Below, piece after piece: positions 16,505 to 24,989 of a DNA stretch of 55,393 bases. The number at the start of each line of letters is the position of its first letter. Position 1 is the stretch's first letter. This stretch comes from Alphaproteobacteria bacterium. Lineage in GTDB: Bacteria; Pseudomonadota; Alphaproteobacteria; UBA828. The DNA lies in assembly GCA_022823305.1 (NCBI GenBank), contig JAJDXK010000079.1, forward strand, positions 1-55,393, given 5' to 3'. A model generated the notes under the pieces. The model worked only from the letters and a program-made list of their open reading frames with translations, had not been told where the DNA came from and made no database searches. A program made the translations under genes and the position numbers.

Positions 16505-19500
16505 ATGAACCTGATCAGGCTTGCCATCAACCGGCCGATCGCGGTGGTCGCCGCGATCCTGATGGTGCTGATGTTCGGCCTCGTCGCGCTGCAGACGATC
16601 CCGATCCAGCTCACGCCCGACGTGCGCAAGCCGGTTCTCACCATCGAAACCTACTGGCCCGGTGCCGCGCCCGCCGAGGTCGAGCGCGAGATCATCACCC
16701 AGCAGGAGGAGGTGTTCAAAGGCCTGGACGGGCTCAACCGCATGGTGGGTTCGGCCGACGACGGCATCGGCGAGATCGAGCTGGAGTTCGCCGTCGGCAC
16801 CGACATGGACCGCGCGCTGGTGCTGGTCGCCAACCGGCTGGACCGGGTGCCCGACATGCCGGGCGATGCGGCCGAGCCGGTGATCAGCTCCGCCGGGTCG
16901 GAGGACCAGCCGATCGCCTGGTTCATCCTCTCGCGCCAGCCCGGCAACGAGCGTGCGATCCACACCTACGGCGACTTCGTCGAGGACGTGATCCAGGAGC
17001 GTCTGGAGCGGGTGCCCGGCGTGGCCCGGGTCAACATGTTCGGCGGCACCACGCAGGAGCTCCGCATCACGGTCGATCCCGAGCGCATGGCCCGCTACGG
17101 CCTCACGGTGACCGAGATCGTCGAGGCGCTGCGGCGTTCCAACGCCTCGATCTCCGCCGGCGACGTCGAGGAGGGCAAGCGCCGCTACGTGGTACGGACC
17201 GACGGAGAGCTCAACACACCCGAGCGGGTCCGGGGCGTGGTGCTGCGCTCCGACAGCGACCCGCTCTCGGGCCGGCTCGGCCGCGTGACGATGGGCGACA
17301 TCGCGACGGTCGCCTACCGCTACAAGGAGCCGGTCGCGCGCATCCGCCTGCTCGGCGAGCCGGCGCTCGCGGTCAACGCGGTGCGCGAGACCGGCGCCAA
17401 CGTGATCGAGACCATGGACGGCATCAGGGTTGCCGTGGACGAGCTCAACGCCGCGACGATCCCCGAGGCCGGCCTGGTCTTCGAGCAGGTCTACGACGAG
17501 ACCGTCTACATCGATTCCGCGATCGACCTGGTGCAGCAGAACATCTACGTCGGCGGCGCGCTGGCCGCGCTCATCCTGCTGCTCTTCTTGCGCTCCTTCT
17601 CGGCGACACTGATCGTCTCCATCGCCATTCCCGTCTCGGTGGTGGGCTCCTTCGTCGCCATGGCGATGCTCGGCCGCTCGATCAACGTGATCTCGCTCGC
17701 CGGCCTCGCCTTTGCCGTCGGCATGGTGGTGGACGCCGCGATCGTGGTGCTGGAGAACATCTACCGCCTGCGGCAGAACGGCTACGGGCGGCTGCGCGCC
17801 GCCTATCTGGGCGCGCGCCAGGTGTGGGGCGCGGTGTTCGTCTCGGCCGCCACCACGGTGCTGGTCTTCGTTCCGATCCTGGTGATGGAGCTCGAGGCCG
17901 GCCAGCTCTTCCGCGACATCGCCGTGGCGATCTCGGTCTCGGTGGTGCTCTCGCTGGTGGTGGCGAGCACCGTGATCCCCTCGCTCGCGAGCCGCATCCT
18001 GGGCCGCAGGCGGCGGCGCCGCGGCGAGGCGCCCGGGACGCACGCGGCGGACGACGAGGCGCCCTACAGGCTGCGCCTGCCGCTCATCGACGATGCCGCC
18101 GCGCTCTTCGTGCGTGGCGTGCTCGGCTTCACCGGCTGGGTGGTGCGGCGGCGGCTGCGCGCAGCCCTCGTCGCGTTCGTCGTCTGCGGCGGCGCGCTCT
18201 TCGTCTCGTGGCAGCTGCTTCCCAAGCTCGACTACCTGCCGACCGGCAACCGCAACCTGGTGTTCGGCATCGTCCTGCCGCCGCCGGGCTACAACCTGGA
18301 GACCACGACCGGCATCGCGCGCTCGGTGGAGGACGCGGTGCGCCCCCTCTGGGCATCGGAGACCGGGCCGGACGCAGCACCCGGCGAGCCGCCCAAGATG
18401 CAGCGCTTCTTCTTCGTGACCTTCCGCGACCAGGCCTTCGTCGGCGCCGTGGCGGTGGAGGAGAACCGCGCCGCCGAGCTGATCGACCCGATCCGCACGC
18501 CGGTCTTCTTCGAGCCCGGCACCTTCGGCTTCATCAGCCAGGCCTCGCTCTTCGGCCGCGGCATCGGCAGCGGGCGCAAGATCGACGTCGACATCTCGGG
18601 CCCCGACCTGGAGACCGTGCTCGGCATCGCCCTGCAGGCGACCGGCCTCGTGGCCCAGGCGCTGCCCTTCGACCAGGGCAACCAGTTCCGCCCCAAGCCG
18701 GGCCTCGAGCTCGGCGCGCCCGAGGTGCGCCTGCTGCCGGACCCCGTCAGGCTCGGCGACAACGGGGTTTCCGCGCGCGAGTTCGGCGCCACCATCGAGG
18801 CCTACAACGACGGGCTCAAGGTCGACGACGTGACCATCGACGCGAAGCGGCTCGACCTCGTGCTGGCGGGGCCGGAGGCCAACGTCGTCCGCACCCAGGG
18901 GATCGAGAGCCTGCCGGTGGTGACCGGTGCCGGCATCACCGTGCCGGCCAGCTCGCTCGCCGACATCGTGGTTACCGCGGGTCCGACGGAGATCCGCCAC
19001 GTCGAGCGCGAGCGCACCATCACGCTGGAGATCCGCCCGGCTTCGGACATTCCCCTCGAGGTCGCGCTGGAGCGGCTCGAGAGCGGCGTCGTGCAGGCGC
19101 TGGAGGGGCGCGGCCTGCCGCCGGGCGTGAAGATCAGGCTGTCGGGCACCGCCGACGACCTGCAGGCGACCTGGGACGCGATGGCGATCAACCTGGTGGT
19201 CGCCATCGCCATCGTCTACCTGATCATGGCCGTCCTCTTCGAGAGCTTCGTCTATCCCTTCGTCATCATGCTCTCGGTGCCGCTGGCCGCCGCCGGCGGC
19301 GTGCTGGGGCTCGCCGCGGTCAACACCTATGCCTTCCAGCCGCTCGACATGCTGACCCTGCTCGGCTTCGTCATCCTGGTCGGCATCGTCGTCAACAACG
19401 CGATCCTGCTGGTCCACCAGACCCTGTTCCACATACGCGAGGAGCAGATGGCCGTCTCCGACGCCATCGTAGCGGCGACCCGCAACCGCATCCGGCCGAT

Positions 19501-19744
19501 CTTCATGTCGACGCTCACCAGCTGCTTCGGAATGCTGCCGCTGGTGCTCTTTCCCGGCGCGGGCTCGGAACTCTACCGCGGCCTCGGCTCGGTGGTGATC
19601 GGTGGGCTGGCGCTCTCCGCCGTGCTGACGCTGCTGATCGTCCCGCCGCTGCTGGCGGTGGTCGCGACCCGCCGGCAGCGCCGGCGCGAGCGGCTGGACA
19701 GCGCCCTGGACGAGCCCTCGCCCGGCGGCTCCGGCGCCGAATGA
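16505..19744 (+). CDS. RND efflux transporter inner-membrane pump
   Basis: A 12-helix proton-driven pump of 1079 residues (AcrB/MdtBC superfamily) with two large periplasmic loops. It begins MNLIRLAINRPIAVVAAILM, the standard helix 1. In helix 4 the proton-relay motif is GMVVDAAIVVLEN, keeping one Asp where AcrB has two. In helix 10 the AcrB Lys position reads Asn (VNNAILLVHQ). Both changes occur in other RND subgroups, so it is probably functional but not a classical AcrB drug pump. Its stop overlaps the endonuclease V start by ATGA. The substrate is unknown. Confidence 0.93.
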   Translation: MNLIRLAINRPIAVVAAILMVLMFGLVALQTIPIQLTPDVRKPVLTIETYWPGAAPAEVEREIITQQEEVFKGLDGLNRMVGSADDGIGEIELEFAVGTDMDRALVLVANRLDRVPDMPGDAAEPVISSAGSEDQPIAWFILSRQPGNERAIHTYGDFVEDVIQERLERVPGVARVNMFGGTTQELRITVDPERMARYGLTVTEIVEALRRSNASISAGDVEEGKRRYVVRTDGELNTPERVRGVVLRSDSDPLSGRLGRVTMGDIATVAYRYKEPVARIRLLGEPALAVNAVRETGANVIETMDGIRVAVDELNAATIPEAGLVFEQVYDETVYIDSAIDLVQQNIYVGGALAALILLLFLRSFSATLIVSIAIPVSVVGSFVAMAMLGRSINVISLAGLAFAVGMVVDAAIVVLENIYRLRQNGYGRLRAAYLGARQVWGAVFVSAATTVLVFVPILVMELEAGQLFRDIAVAISVSVVLSLVVASTVIPSLASRILGRRRRRRGEAPGTHAADDEAPYRLRLPLIDDAAALFVRGVLGFTGWVVRRRLRAALVAFVVCGGALFVSWQLLPKLDYLPTGNRNLVFGIVLPPPGYNLETTTGIARSVEDAVRPLWASETGPDAAPGEPPKMQRFFFVTFRDQAFVGAVAVEENRAAELIDPIRTPVFFEPGTFGFISQASLFGRGIGSGRKIDVDISGPDLETVLGIALQATGLVAQALPFDQGNQFRPKPGLELGAPEVRLLPDPVRLGDNGVSAREFGATIEAYNDGLKVDDVTIDAKRLDLVLAGPEANVVRTQGIESLPVVTGAGITVPASSLADIVVTAGPTEIRHVERERTITLEIRPASDIPLEVALERLESGVVQALEGRGLPPGVKIRLSGTADDLQATWDAMAINLVVAIAIVYLIMAVLFESFVYPFVIMLSVPLAAAGGVLGLAAVNTYAFQPLDMLTLLGFVILVGIVVNNAILLVHQTLFHIREEQMAVSDAIVAATRNRIRPIFMSTLTSCFGMLPLVLFPGAGSELYRGLGSVVIGGLALSAVLTLLIVPPLLAVVATRRQRRRERLDSALDEPSPGGSGAE

Positions 19745-20451
19745 GGGAGCGCGCCGCCGCACCTCTCCACGCGTGGGACCTGACCCCGAAGCAGGCGATC
19801 GCGCTGCAGAAGGAGCTTGCCCGCGCCGTGGTCCGCTCGGACCGCTTCGGACCCGGCGGGCGGCGCGCGATCGGTTCCGTGGCGGGCGTCGATGCCGCCT
19901 TCGCCGATCGCGGCCGTACCATCCGGGCGGCGGCGGTGCTGCTGGACTATCCCGGCCTCGTGCCCGTTGAGCGCGTCCTGGTCGAGCGCCCCGTGGCCTT
20001 CCCCTACGTGCCGGGTCTGCTTTCCTTCCGCGAGGTGCCGGCGCTGCTGGAGGCGCTCGACCGGCTCCACGCCCGGCCCGACCTGATCCTCTGCGACGGC
20101 CACGGCTATGCCCATCCGCGACGCTTCGGGCTCGCCTGCCATCTGGGGCTCTGGCTGGATGTGCCCGCAATCGGCGTCGCGAAGTCGAGGCTCACCGGCC
20201 GTTACGAGGAGCCGGGCCCCGCGAAGGGCGATCTCGCCTGGCTGCGGGCGGGAAGCGGCGCGCGGCCCGGCGCGCGCATCGGCGCCGTGCTGCGCACGCG
20301 GGAGCGGGTGAAGCCGGTCTACGTCTCGGCCGGGCACCGGGTCTCCCTGCGCACGGCGGTGGCGCTGACGCTCGCCTGTACTGCGCGCTACCGCCTGCCC
20401 GAGCCCACGCGGCTCGCGGACAAGCTCTCGAAGACGGCGCGAACGAGCTGA
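19741..20451 (+). CDS. nfi: Endonuclease V (deoxyinosine repair)
   Basis: An endonuclease that nicks DNA near deaminated bases, mainly deoxyinosine, starting alternative excision repair. The 236-residue protein carries the family marks: VAGVDAAF with catalytic D51, PYVPGLLSFRE with E98, and LILCDGHGYAHPRR with D119, followed by GVAKSRL. Its ATG overlaps the RND pump stop (ATGA), so it is translated from the same message. It converges with the small basic protein gene 22 bp downstream. The function is clear; its placement at the end of an efflux operon is unusual. Confidence 0.95.
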   Translation: MRERAAAPLHAWDLTPKQAIALQKELARAVVRSDRFGPGGRRAIGSVAGVDAAFADRGRTIRAAAVLLDYPGLVPVERVLVERPVAFPYVPGLLSFREVPALLEALDRLHARPDLILCDGHGYAHPRRFGLACHLGLWLDVPAIGVAKSRLTGRYEEPGPAKGDLAWLRAGSGARPGARIGAVLRTRERVKPVYVSAGHRVSLRTAVALTLACTARYRLPEPTRLADKLSKTARTS

Positions 20452-20473
20452 GGAAGGAGTCGTGCGCTGCTGC

Positions 20474-20692
20474 CTAACGGTCCAGCGAAGGGGTCTCCAT
20501 GCCTTCGGGAGCGCCGCCTTCTGTCGCTGTCTCGGCCTCGCTGGCGGTCTCGCCCTCTGCCGCCAGCCCGGCCTTCTCCAGTCGTCTCTGCTCGGCGCGC
20601 TCGGCCTTCAGCTTGGCGCGTTCGGCCTTTCGCGCGGCCTTGTTGCGCTCACGTTCGAGGCGGGCGAAGCGGTAGTTCGGCTTGCGTGCCAT
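20474..20692 (-). CDS. Small highly charged coiled protein, unknown function
   Basis: A 72-residue protein starting MARKPNYRFARLERERNK. Residues 10-55 are a run of Arg, Lys, Glu and Ala with predicted continuous helix, and the C-terminus is acidic and low complexity. Short proteins with this MARKPNY start are, from memory, widespread in alphaproteobacteria and remain uncharacterised. The ATG at 20692 is chosen because homologues start there. It lies downstream of the cold-shock gene on the same strand, with a strong hairpin between them. A nucleic-acid-associated role is only a guess from the charge pattern. Confidence 0.7.
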   Translation of the reverse strand: MARKPNYRFARLERERNKAARKAERAKLKAERAEQRRLEKAGLAAEGETASEAETATEGGAPEGMETPSLDR

Positions 20693-20755
20693 TCGATGCT
20701 CTCCGGGTCGGCTACGGCGCCCGCAGGGTGCGTCGGCGCCGGCCATACCGAGACG

Positions 20756-20784
20756 CCCGTCGGCGGGCTTTGCCCGCCGACGGG
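20756..20784 (-). terminator. Perfect 13-bp hairpin after the cold-shock gene
   Basis: CCCGTCGGCGGGC (20756-20768) and its exact complement (20772-20784) enclose a TTT loop. It lies 27 bp past the cspA stop in the direction of transcription and about 64 bp before the next gene. There is no T run, so it may be a terminator, a 3'-end stabiliser or an attenuator. Confidence 0.6.
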
Positions 20785-20810
20785 AATTGCAGGAGAACTT
20801 CCGTTGAGGT

Positions 20811-21020
20811 CTAGTCGAGAACGACCAGGTTTTCCGCCGACGCCCTGCCGTCCCGGCCGGGGGTCAGCTCGTACTCGACCTTCTGCCCCTCGCGCAGGTT
20901 GGTGAGCCCGGCCCGCTCGACGGCGGAGATGTGGACGAACGCGTCCTTTGACCCGTCGCTCGGTTGAATGAAGCCGTATCCCTTGACGGCGTTGAACCAC
21001 TTGACCGTTCCAGTCGCCAT
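20811..21020 (-). CDS. cspA: Cold-shock domain protein
   Basis: A 69-residue single-domain cold-shock protein that binds single-stranded nucleic acid as an RNA chaperone. RNP1 is KGYGFIQP (GYGFI) and RNP2 is AFVHISAV (FVHIS). It starts MATGTVKWFNAVKGYG, and AGGAG lies just upstream of the ATG. The region upstream to the heparinase gene (21021-21232) is about 210 bp and could hold a long leader, as is common for these genes, but I could not place the promoter confidently. Paralogues are usual, so the symbol marks the family rather than a specific orthologue. Confidence 0.95.
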   Translation of the reverse strand: MATGTVKWFNAVKGYGFIQPSDGSKDAFVHISAVERAGLTNLREGQKVEYELTPGRDGRASAENLVVLD

Positions 21021-21232
21021 GACTGCTCCTCGTTCAGTGTGAAACGTCCGCGCCGCGCCGAGCGGCATCGCGGGTGTTCGGCGCGCAGCGTGTCTCTAGA
21101 GTAGCTTGGCCAAACTGGAGGCAGTCCGCGAAGATACATCAGGGTCACGTGCAACCGACGGCCCCTAGTTGGGGCATTTTCTTGTGGTTTGCAAGGGCGT
21201 TTCGTGCTGCGCCGCAGCACCGGGGCGGGGGA

Positions 21233-22900
21233 TCAGTTGCCTTTCGGCAACAGCTTGAAGGCCCACTTGACCGTGGTCGTGTCCTCGATCGGGCCGGTCA
21301 GCGCCACCTGCGAGGTGCGCCGCCGGTTCGCGCCGTCGCCTGCATAGACGCTCTCGTCGATGCTCACCGAGGCCCCGGCGGCGCGCATCTGCCACACCGC
21401 GCCGCTGGGCAGCCGCAGCAGGATCGCACGCCTGTCCTCGGTCATCGCGCAGCGCACGTCGGGATGAAGGTGGAAGCGGAGTGCGAAGTGGCGCCCCTGG
21501 CGCCGTCGCCGCCTGACCTGCTCCAGCGTGTCCTCGCCGCGGACGTCGGCGCCCTCGGCACCGGCGTAGAGCCGGCGCTTGTGAACGAGCCCCAGCGTGT
21601 CGAGATAGCCGTCGTGGCTGGCGTCGATCCAGGTCGCGCCGTCCTGGTCGTGCCGCTCGACGTTGATCGTGGTGGGGCCGTCGGCGATGCCGCCGCCGCT
21701 GCCGAGGGAGGCGGTGTTGGTGTCGTCGACCACGAGCGTGCTGTGGGCCGCGGTGGCGCGCAGCGCCTCGCGCCAGCCCGCGTCGCCGCCGCGCCAGTCG
21801 CCGCAGTTGACGACGAGGCGCTCCCGGCCGGCGCTGATCTCGATGCTCGTCGTGCCGGCATGGGCCCGGCGTCCCGCGGCGGCGGGCGCACCCGTGTCCG
21901 CGATCAGGATGGCGTGCCTGCCCTCGATGCGCCTGAATCCGGTATCGGGGGCATCGAGCATGGCGCTGCCGCCGCTCGCTCCCGCCCGGCTCAGCGCGAG
22001 GTCGATCAGACCCTCCTCCTCCTCCACGGCGCCGTTGAAGAGCGCCAGCTTTCCGTCGCCGTGGCGGAACATCCGCAGCACGGGCGCGAGCCGGGCGATC
22101 CCCTCGGCAAGCGCCGGCGGGACCGGCTGCTCGGCCTCCTCCAGGGTGGCGCGGAGCGCGGTGAGGTGCCAGATCGCCGCAAGATGCGTCGACGGGTTGC
22201 GCTCGACGTGGCCGCCGTCGCCCAGCAGCTGCTGCGAGAGCACCGTCTCGAGCATCTTGTGGCCCTGGGAGAGGCGGCGTTCGCCATCGGGAAGGCAGAG
22301 CCCGCTCTCGATCAGCCCCTTGCAGACGAGCAGTTGCGCCAGCCCGTCGTCGGCGTTTCGGGCGATGCGCGCGAGGTGACGGGCCTGGAGCTCGAGCGCC
22401 TGGTGGAAGCGCCGGATGAACTCGTCGCCCGCGCTCTCCAGCATGAAGTCGCTGTGGGCGAGCCAGGCGGAGAGGCGCCGGCCGAGGGATTCCGAGCCCC
22501 ATGCCGGCGCGGCGGCCTGCTCGATCGTGCGGTGCTGGCGCAGCCAGTCGAGCACCAGGGTGCGGGCGCGCTCCGCCGCCTGTCCGTCGCCTACGGCGCG
22601 CAGATCGCGCAGCCAGGCGAAGCCGTGAAGCTCGCCCAGCCAGTAGTCGCCGGCCTCCCCGTGGCGCCAGGGCGGGCCGCTGCCGTCTCCGACATGCGCC
22701 GCGTCGACCGCCTGGCCGCCCAGGTCGAAGGTGCCCGCGATCAGGGCCTCGCCGCGGGCGGCAACGCCGGGTGTCAGGTCGGCAGGCCGGAGCAGCAGCC
22801 GGTAGCTCTCGGCGGCCCTCGGCGACAGCGGCGAGCGGCTGACGAGCCGCCGCAAGGCACCGCCAAGGATGCCCGAGGTCTCCCCGTCCCTCGCGTCCAT
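21233..22900 (-). CDS. Heparinase II/III family protein
   Basis: A 555-residue protein with an N-terminal alpha/alpha-toroid region (about 60-300) and a C-terminal heparinase II/III-type beta domain starting near GFRRIEGRHAILIADTG. Enzymes of this family are polysaccharide lyases for uronic-acid polymers. I see no clear N-terminal signal peptide, so a cytoplasmic or non-classical location is possible. The neighbourhood rsmB, rpe and this gene recurs in alphaproteobacteria, usually beside purH, where its role is unknown. Stop-to-start spacing from rpe is 15 bp, suggesting one transcript. I am confident of the family but not of lyase activity. Confidence 0.85.
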   Translation of the reverse strand: MDARDGETSGILGGALRRLVSRSPLSPRAAESYRLLLRPADLTPGVAARGEALIAGTFDLGGQAVDAAHVGDGSGPPWRHGEAGDYWLGELHGFAWLRDLRAVGDGQAAERARTLVLDWLRQHRTIEQAAAPAWGSESLGRRLSAWLAHSDFMLESAGDEFIRRFHQALELQARHLARIARNADDGLAQLLVCKGLIESGLCLPDGERRLSQGHKMLETVLSQQLLGDGGHVERNPSTHLAAIWHLTALRATLEEAEQPVPPALAEGIARLAPVLRMFRHGDGKLALFNGAVEEEEGLIDLALSRAGASGGSAMLDAPDTGFRRIEGRHAILIADTGAPAAAGRRAHAGTTSIEISAGRERLVVNCGDWRGGDAGWREALRATAAHSTLVVDDTNTASLGSGGGIADGPTTINVERHDQDGATWIDASHDGYLDTLGLVHKRRLYAGAEGADVRGEDTLEQVRRRRRQGRHFALRFHLHPDVRCAMTEDRRAILLRLPSGAVWQMRAAGASVSIDESVYAGDGANRRRTSQVALTGPIEDTTTVKWAFKLLPKGN

Positions 22901-22915
22901 GGGGAGAAACGCGGA

Positions 22916-23647
22916 CTAGGAGGCCGACGCGCCGACCGCGCGTGGTCCCGACCGCTCGCCGAGGGCGGCGCTGCGGCCCGCCTCGGCCGCAGCCCTCAGC
23001 CGCGCGATGTTGCCGGGATACTCGGCCCGGCTGCCGGCGAAGCTCGCCGAGCCTGCGACGAGCACGTCGGCGCCGGCGCTGGCAGCGAGGCCGGCGGTGC
23101 TCTCGTCGATCCCGCCATCGACCGAGAGGTCGATGGCGCGCCCGCTCGCGTCGATGAGCGCCCTGAGCGCGGCGATCTTTCCGAGCTGGCTCTCGATGAA
23201 CTTCTGGCCGCCGAAGCCGGGGTTCACGGTCATCGCCAGCACGAGGTCGATCTCGCCCAGCACCGGCTCCACGGCGTCGGCGGGCGTCGCCGGGTTGAGC
23301 GCGACTCCGGCCCGCTTGTCGCAGCGCCTGATGCGCTGGAGCGTCCGGTGCAGGTGGGCGCCGGCCTCGGCGTGGACGGTGATGCTGTCGGCGCCGGCCT
23401 CGGCGAAGGGCTCGATCAGGGGATCGACGGGAGAGACCATCAGGTGGACGTCGAAGGGGAGCGCGTCATGGGGCCTGAGCGCCGCCACGACGCCTGCGCC
23501 GACGGTCAGGTTGGGGACGAAGTGCCCGTCCATCACGTCGACGTGCAGCCAGTCGGCGCCGGCGCCCGAAATCGCGCGGACCTCCTCGCCGAGGCAGGAA
23601 AAGTCCGCGGCCAGGATGGACGCTGCAATCCGGGGCTCATGCTGCAT
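22916..23647 (-). CDS. rpe: Ribulose-phosphate 3-epimerase
   Basis: A cytoplasmic TIM-barrel enzyme interconverting ribulose 5-phosphate and xylulose 5-phosphate in the pentose phosphate pathway. The 243-residue protein begins MQHEPRIAASILAADF. It carries HVDVMDGHFVPN (metal His and Asp), the MTVNPGFGGQKFI motif, and SVDGGI with the second catalytic Asp. The C-terminus extends some 15 residues beyond the usual barrel end. The ATG at 23647 fits the family start; a longer frame upstream would run into rsmB. It starts 19 bp after rsmB and is followed by the heparinase-like gene. Confidence 0.96.
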   Translation of the reverse strand: MQHEPRIAASILAADFSCLGEEVRAISGAGADWLHVDVMDGHFVPNLTVGAGVVAALRPHDALPFDVHLMVSPVDPLIEPFAEAGADSITVHAEAGAHLHRTLQRIRRCDKRAGVALNPATPADAVEPVLGEIDLVLAMTVNPGFGGQKFIESQLGKIAALRALIDASGRAIDLSVDGGIDESTAGLAASAGADVLVAGSASFAGSRAEYPGNIARLRAAAEAGRSAALGERSGPRAVGASAS

Positions 23648-23666
23648 CGCGGCGTCTGGTACCAGC

Positions 23667-24989
23667 TTAGGCATGGCGCTGCAAGCGCGCCACATAGAAG
23701 CCGTCCATGCCGCCTGCGGCCGGCCAGTGGCAGGGCAGGGTGCGCACGTCGCCGGCGGGGGTGACGGCCTCGCCCAGGCCGGGCAGTTCGTCCCCGCGCA
23801 CCGGCAGGCGCGCGAACCCCGGCACGTCCGCGAGAAAGGCCTCCACCCGGTCCGCGCACTCCTCCGGCTGCAGCGAGCAGCTCGCGTAGACCAGGAGTCC
23901 CCCCGGGGCCACCATCCCGGCCGCGCGGGCGAGCAGCCGGCGCTGCGCCTCGGCCAGGCGGGCCACGTCGGCCGGGCCGCGGCCATGCGGGATGTCGGGG
24001 TGGCGCCGGATGGTCCCGGTCGCCGTACAGGGCGCATCGAGGAGCACGACCTCGGCGGGCGCGGGGGGCTGCCACGCCAGGGCGTCGGCCTCGACGACCT
24101 CGGCCTCCAGCCCGAGCCGCGCCAGGTTCTGCCTGAGCCGGGCGATGCGCGGCGTGGCGCGGTCCACGGCGGTGACGCGCGCGCCGGCGGCGGCGAGCTG
24201 GGCGGTCTTGCCGCCGGGTGCGGCGCCGATCTCCAGCACGTGCCTGCCCGCGAGCGGGCCGAGCAGGCGGACAGGCAGTGCCGCCGCCGCGTCCTGCACC
24301 CACCACGTGCCCTCGGCGTAGCCCGCCAGCGCCGTCACCTCGCCGGCGCCGCCGAGCCGCAGCGTGCCGCCCGGCAGGGGCTCGGCACCGAGCCTCGCGG
24401 CGAGCGCCGCCGCCCGGTCCGGCCCACTGTCGACGAGCGAGAGATCGAGCGGCGCCTCCGCCAGATGGGCCTCGGCGATGGCCCGGCACGCGGCCGCACC
24501 GTAGGCTTCGTGCCAGCTCTGCCAGAGCCAGTCCGGGGTGTTGAGGCGGGGCGCATCGAGCGCGGCGATCGCGCCGTGCTCGACCGCAGCCCGGCGCAGC
24601 ACCGCGTTGACGAGCCCGCGATAGGGCGCGAGTCGCTGTCCCCGGGCAAGCGCCACGGTGCTTGCCACCGCCGCATGGGCGGGGGTGTCGAGGAAGGCGA
24701 GCTGGCAGACGCCGAGCCTGAGCAGGTCCTGCACCGGCCCGCGCCGGGGCGGCAGCGGATGCTCCATGAGCCCGGCGAGGAAGGCGTCGATCTGGCCGAG
24801 CCGGCGCAGCGTCGTGAGCAGCAGGAGGTGGGCGAAGGCGGCGTCGCGGGGCTCCAGCGCGGCGAGGCCGGGGGCTGCGGCGAGCGCCTGGTCGAGGGTG
24901 CGCTGCCGGCGCAGGATCGCGCCGAGGGCGTGCGCTGCGGCGGCCCGCGCGCCGCCGGGCGGGCTGCTCGGGCTATTGATCGACGACAA
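23667..24989 (-). CDS. rsmB: 16S rRNA (cytosine-5) methyltransferase RsmB/Sun family
   Basis: A SAM-dependent enzyme that methylates a cytosine of 16S rRNA (C967 in E. coli). An N-terminal NusB-like RNA-binding domain (about 15-140) is followed by the Rossmann methyltransferase domain: EIGAAPGGKTAQLAA (SAM motif I), DAPCTATGTIRRHPD with the PC motif, and YASCSLQPEE with the catalytic Cys of the TLCSL-like motif. No ATG or GTG lies near the expected start. A TTG at 24989 fits family length and overlaps the upstream gene by 17 bp; an in-frame ATG at 25052 would overlap by 80 bp. Confidence 0.92.
   Translation of the reverse strand: MSSINSPSSPPGGARAAAAHALGAILRRQRTLDQALAAAPGLAALEPRDAAFAHLLLLTTLRRLGQIDAFLAGLMEHPLPPRRGPVQDLLRLGVCQLAFLDTPAHAAVASTVALARGQRLAPYRGLVNAVLRRAAVEHGAIAALDAPRLNTPDWLWQSWHEAYGAAACRAIAEAHLAEAPLDLSLVDSGPDRAAALAARLGAEPLPGGTLRLGGAGEVTALAGYAEGTWWVQDAAAALPVRLLGPLAGRHVLEIGAAPGGKTAQLAAAGARVTAVDRATPRIARLRQNLARLGLEAEVVEADALAWQPPAPAEVVLLDAPCTATGTIRRHPDIPHGRGPADVARLAEAQRRLLARAAGMVAPGGLLVYASCSLQPEECADRVEAFLADVPGFARLPVRGDELPGLGEAVTPAGDVRTLPCHWPAAGGMDGFYVARLQRHA

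Noticed and set aside
15134-20170. Very long open frame on the minus strand opposite the RND/endonuclease operon
   Set aside because: It mirrors strongly supported plus-strand genes with clear motifs. Its translation is low-complexity Arg/His/Asp/Gly-rich, as expected for antisense frames in GC-rich DNA.
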